Shown here piece after piece: positions 62,806 to 64,000 of a stretch of DNA of 64,000 nt. The stretch covers positions 40,665,508-40,729,507 of the forward strand of contig NC_064439.1 in assembly GCF_023343835.1 (NCBI RefSeq), given 5' to 3'. Positions within the stretch are counted from its first letter, which is position 1. The number at the start of each line of letters is the position of its first letter. Both the position numbers and the translations under genes were made by a program. The notes below the pieces were generated by a model that saw only the letters and a program-made list of their open reading frames with translations, searched no databases and had not been told where the DNA came from. Source of the stretch: Lagopus muta (lineage: Eukaryota; Chordata; Aves; Galliformes; Phasianidae).

Positions 62806-64000
62806 CTGAAAAACATGTCTGCATCTTTAATCTGCATTTTGACCAGCTGCTCTGCATCAGGGAAAGTATCTGGTGACTTGTGCAATTGGCAGCAGCGGTA
62901 ATGTAACGCACACAAGTTGCAAGAAGGGAAATTTCAGAGAAATACTATCTTTTTGGGTGTGTTTTTTTTTTTTTTTGTGGAAGGAGTGGGGAAAATGTGT
63001 GCAGGCAGATGTTGGGACAGGGCCAGAGAGGCGTGGAACCTCCTTACTTGGAGGAAGTCGACTGGGCAAGGCCTTGAGCAACCTGCTTGAGAGTGACTCT
63101 AAGTGGGGATTTGATCTCTTGTGGCATAAATTACTCAGGCTGTTGCTCCACTCAACTCGTGTGTTATTAGATGACACATGCATCTGATACAGATCAAAGG
63201 TGTTTGCTTATCTTTGACAACTATCTGCAATGCATGATACTGAATTTTTTTCAGCACTTACACTGACTCTGTGGGCACGGAGCCCACAAGTGATATCTTT
63301 TTCAGCGTAAGGCCTGTCACTGTTACGGAGTTTATCAGTCAGATTTTTGAACAAATGTGAGCTGTCAGAGGTCTTATACAATTTGAGAGGGTTGTAAATA
63401 AATTTTCAGGAGATCATTGCTTTGTTTCAGGGCTTTACAGCTTTCTTCAGTTTGTTTATTTTATTTTATTTGTTTGTTTGTTTGTTATCTGCTACCATAA
63501 GCCCCAAAGCTGGATTTATTGTACAATCAAACTTGGGCCTCAGTGGAAAAAGAGATTAAACAACACAATTCTTACGACCCTTTGAGGATGGTTATTATAT
63601 GATATCTCCTTATTTTATAGCGAGTATCATCCTGGGATTTATGTATTACTGATTCCCTGCTGTGCAATCCATTAGCACTTTCTGCTATACGAGCAATAAA
63701 TGTCTAGTAACATTTACAATAAATGGAAAAGTACATTAGAAGGGGATATAACAGCAATAGCATTATTATAATCTAAGCAATCATCATTTTGTAGCTTCCC
63801 TCAGCAAATGTTAATCTTTACTACAGCAGCTTTGCTATGATTGGATGTAGCTCTGTTGGCTTTAGAGCAGTTTGGACCATGCAACTCCAGGTGTCCTACA
63901 GGGCTGGTGCTTGGTCCTTTCAGAGAGATGACACATAAATGAGGCAGAAGGATTGCCCTATCATGGTTTCTTGTTACTTCAGCATTCCTGAAAAGGAACT
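62806..64000. other. Terminal stretch without a supported gene
   Basis: AT-rich unique sequence with a T run at about 62962-62976 and a microsatellite at 63455-63485. If the minus-strand exon candidate is real, this would be its intron. Confidence 0.6.
63455..63485. repeat. TTTTA/TTTG microsatellite
   Basis: (TTTTA)n passing into (TTTG)n after METTL6. Confidence 0.8.

Overview
The window is vertebrate nuclear DNA from a bird, probably a galliform or close relative. The evidence is the set of CR1 non-LTR retrotransposon fragments on both strands (at least fourteen), the small-exon and large-intron gene structure, the GT/AG splice sites, and two GC-rich CpG-island promoters. No bacterial-type genes, rRNA, tRNA or CRISPR arrays were seen.

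Three protein-coding genes were rebuilt exon by exon, each with consistent splice phases. (1) MTURN (maturin), minus strand, three coding exons between 24350 and 15277, 131 aa. (2) EAF1 (ELL-associated factor 1), minus strand, six coding exons between 54094 and 35705, 258 aa. (3) METTL6 (tRNA-Ser m3C32 methyltransferase), plus strand, five coding exons between 55648 and 61488, 292 aa. EAF1 and METTL6 are head to head around one CpG island at about 53.7-54.5 kb. MTURN starts in a second CpG island at about 23.5-24.8 kb.

Layout: 1-12.9 kb is apparently gene-free sequence downstream of MTURN, with CR1 copies, a small minisatellite and a possible CTCF site. 12.9-24.4 kb is MTURN with a roughly 2.3 kb 3' UTR. 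24.8-about 32/33.9 kb is intergenic and CR1-rich. About 33.9-54.1 kb is EAF1. 54.1-61.5 kb is METTL6. 61.5-64 kb is METTL6 3' flank with a large CR1 fragment and an unidentified minus-strand open stretch that looks like a terminal exon.

The genes do not form a pathway. EAF1 works with ELL in RNA polymerase II elongation, METTL6 modifies tRNA-Ser, and MTURN is a neural differentiation factor. In human, MTURN lies on chromosome 7p and EAF1/METTL6 on 3p25 next to COLQ, so this window appears to cross a rearrangement point relative to mammals.

The observations most worth a second look are: a 168-bp frame-preserving candidate cassette exon in the last EAF1 intron; a perfect 29-bp inverted repeat in EAF1 intron 2; a full-length degraded hAT/Charlie transposon in EAF1 intron 4, with terminal inverted repeats and an 8-bp target duplication; and the orphan minus-strand terminal exon candidate after METTL6.
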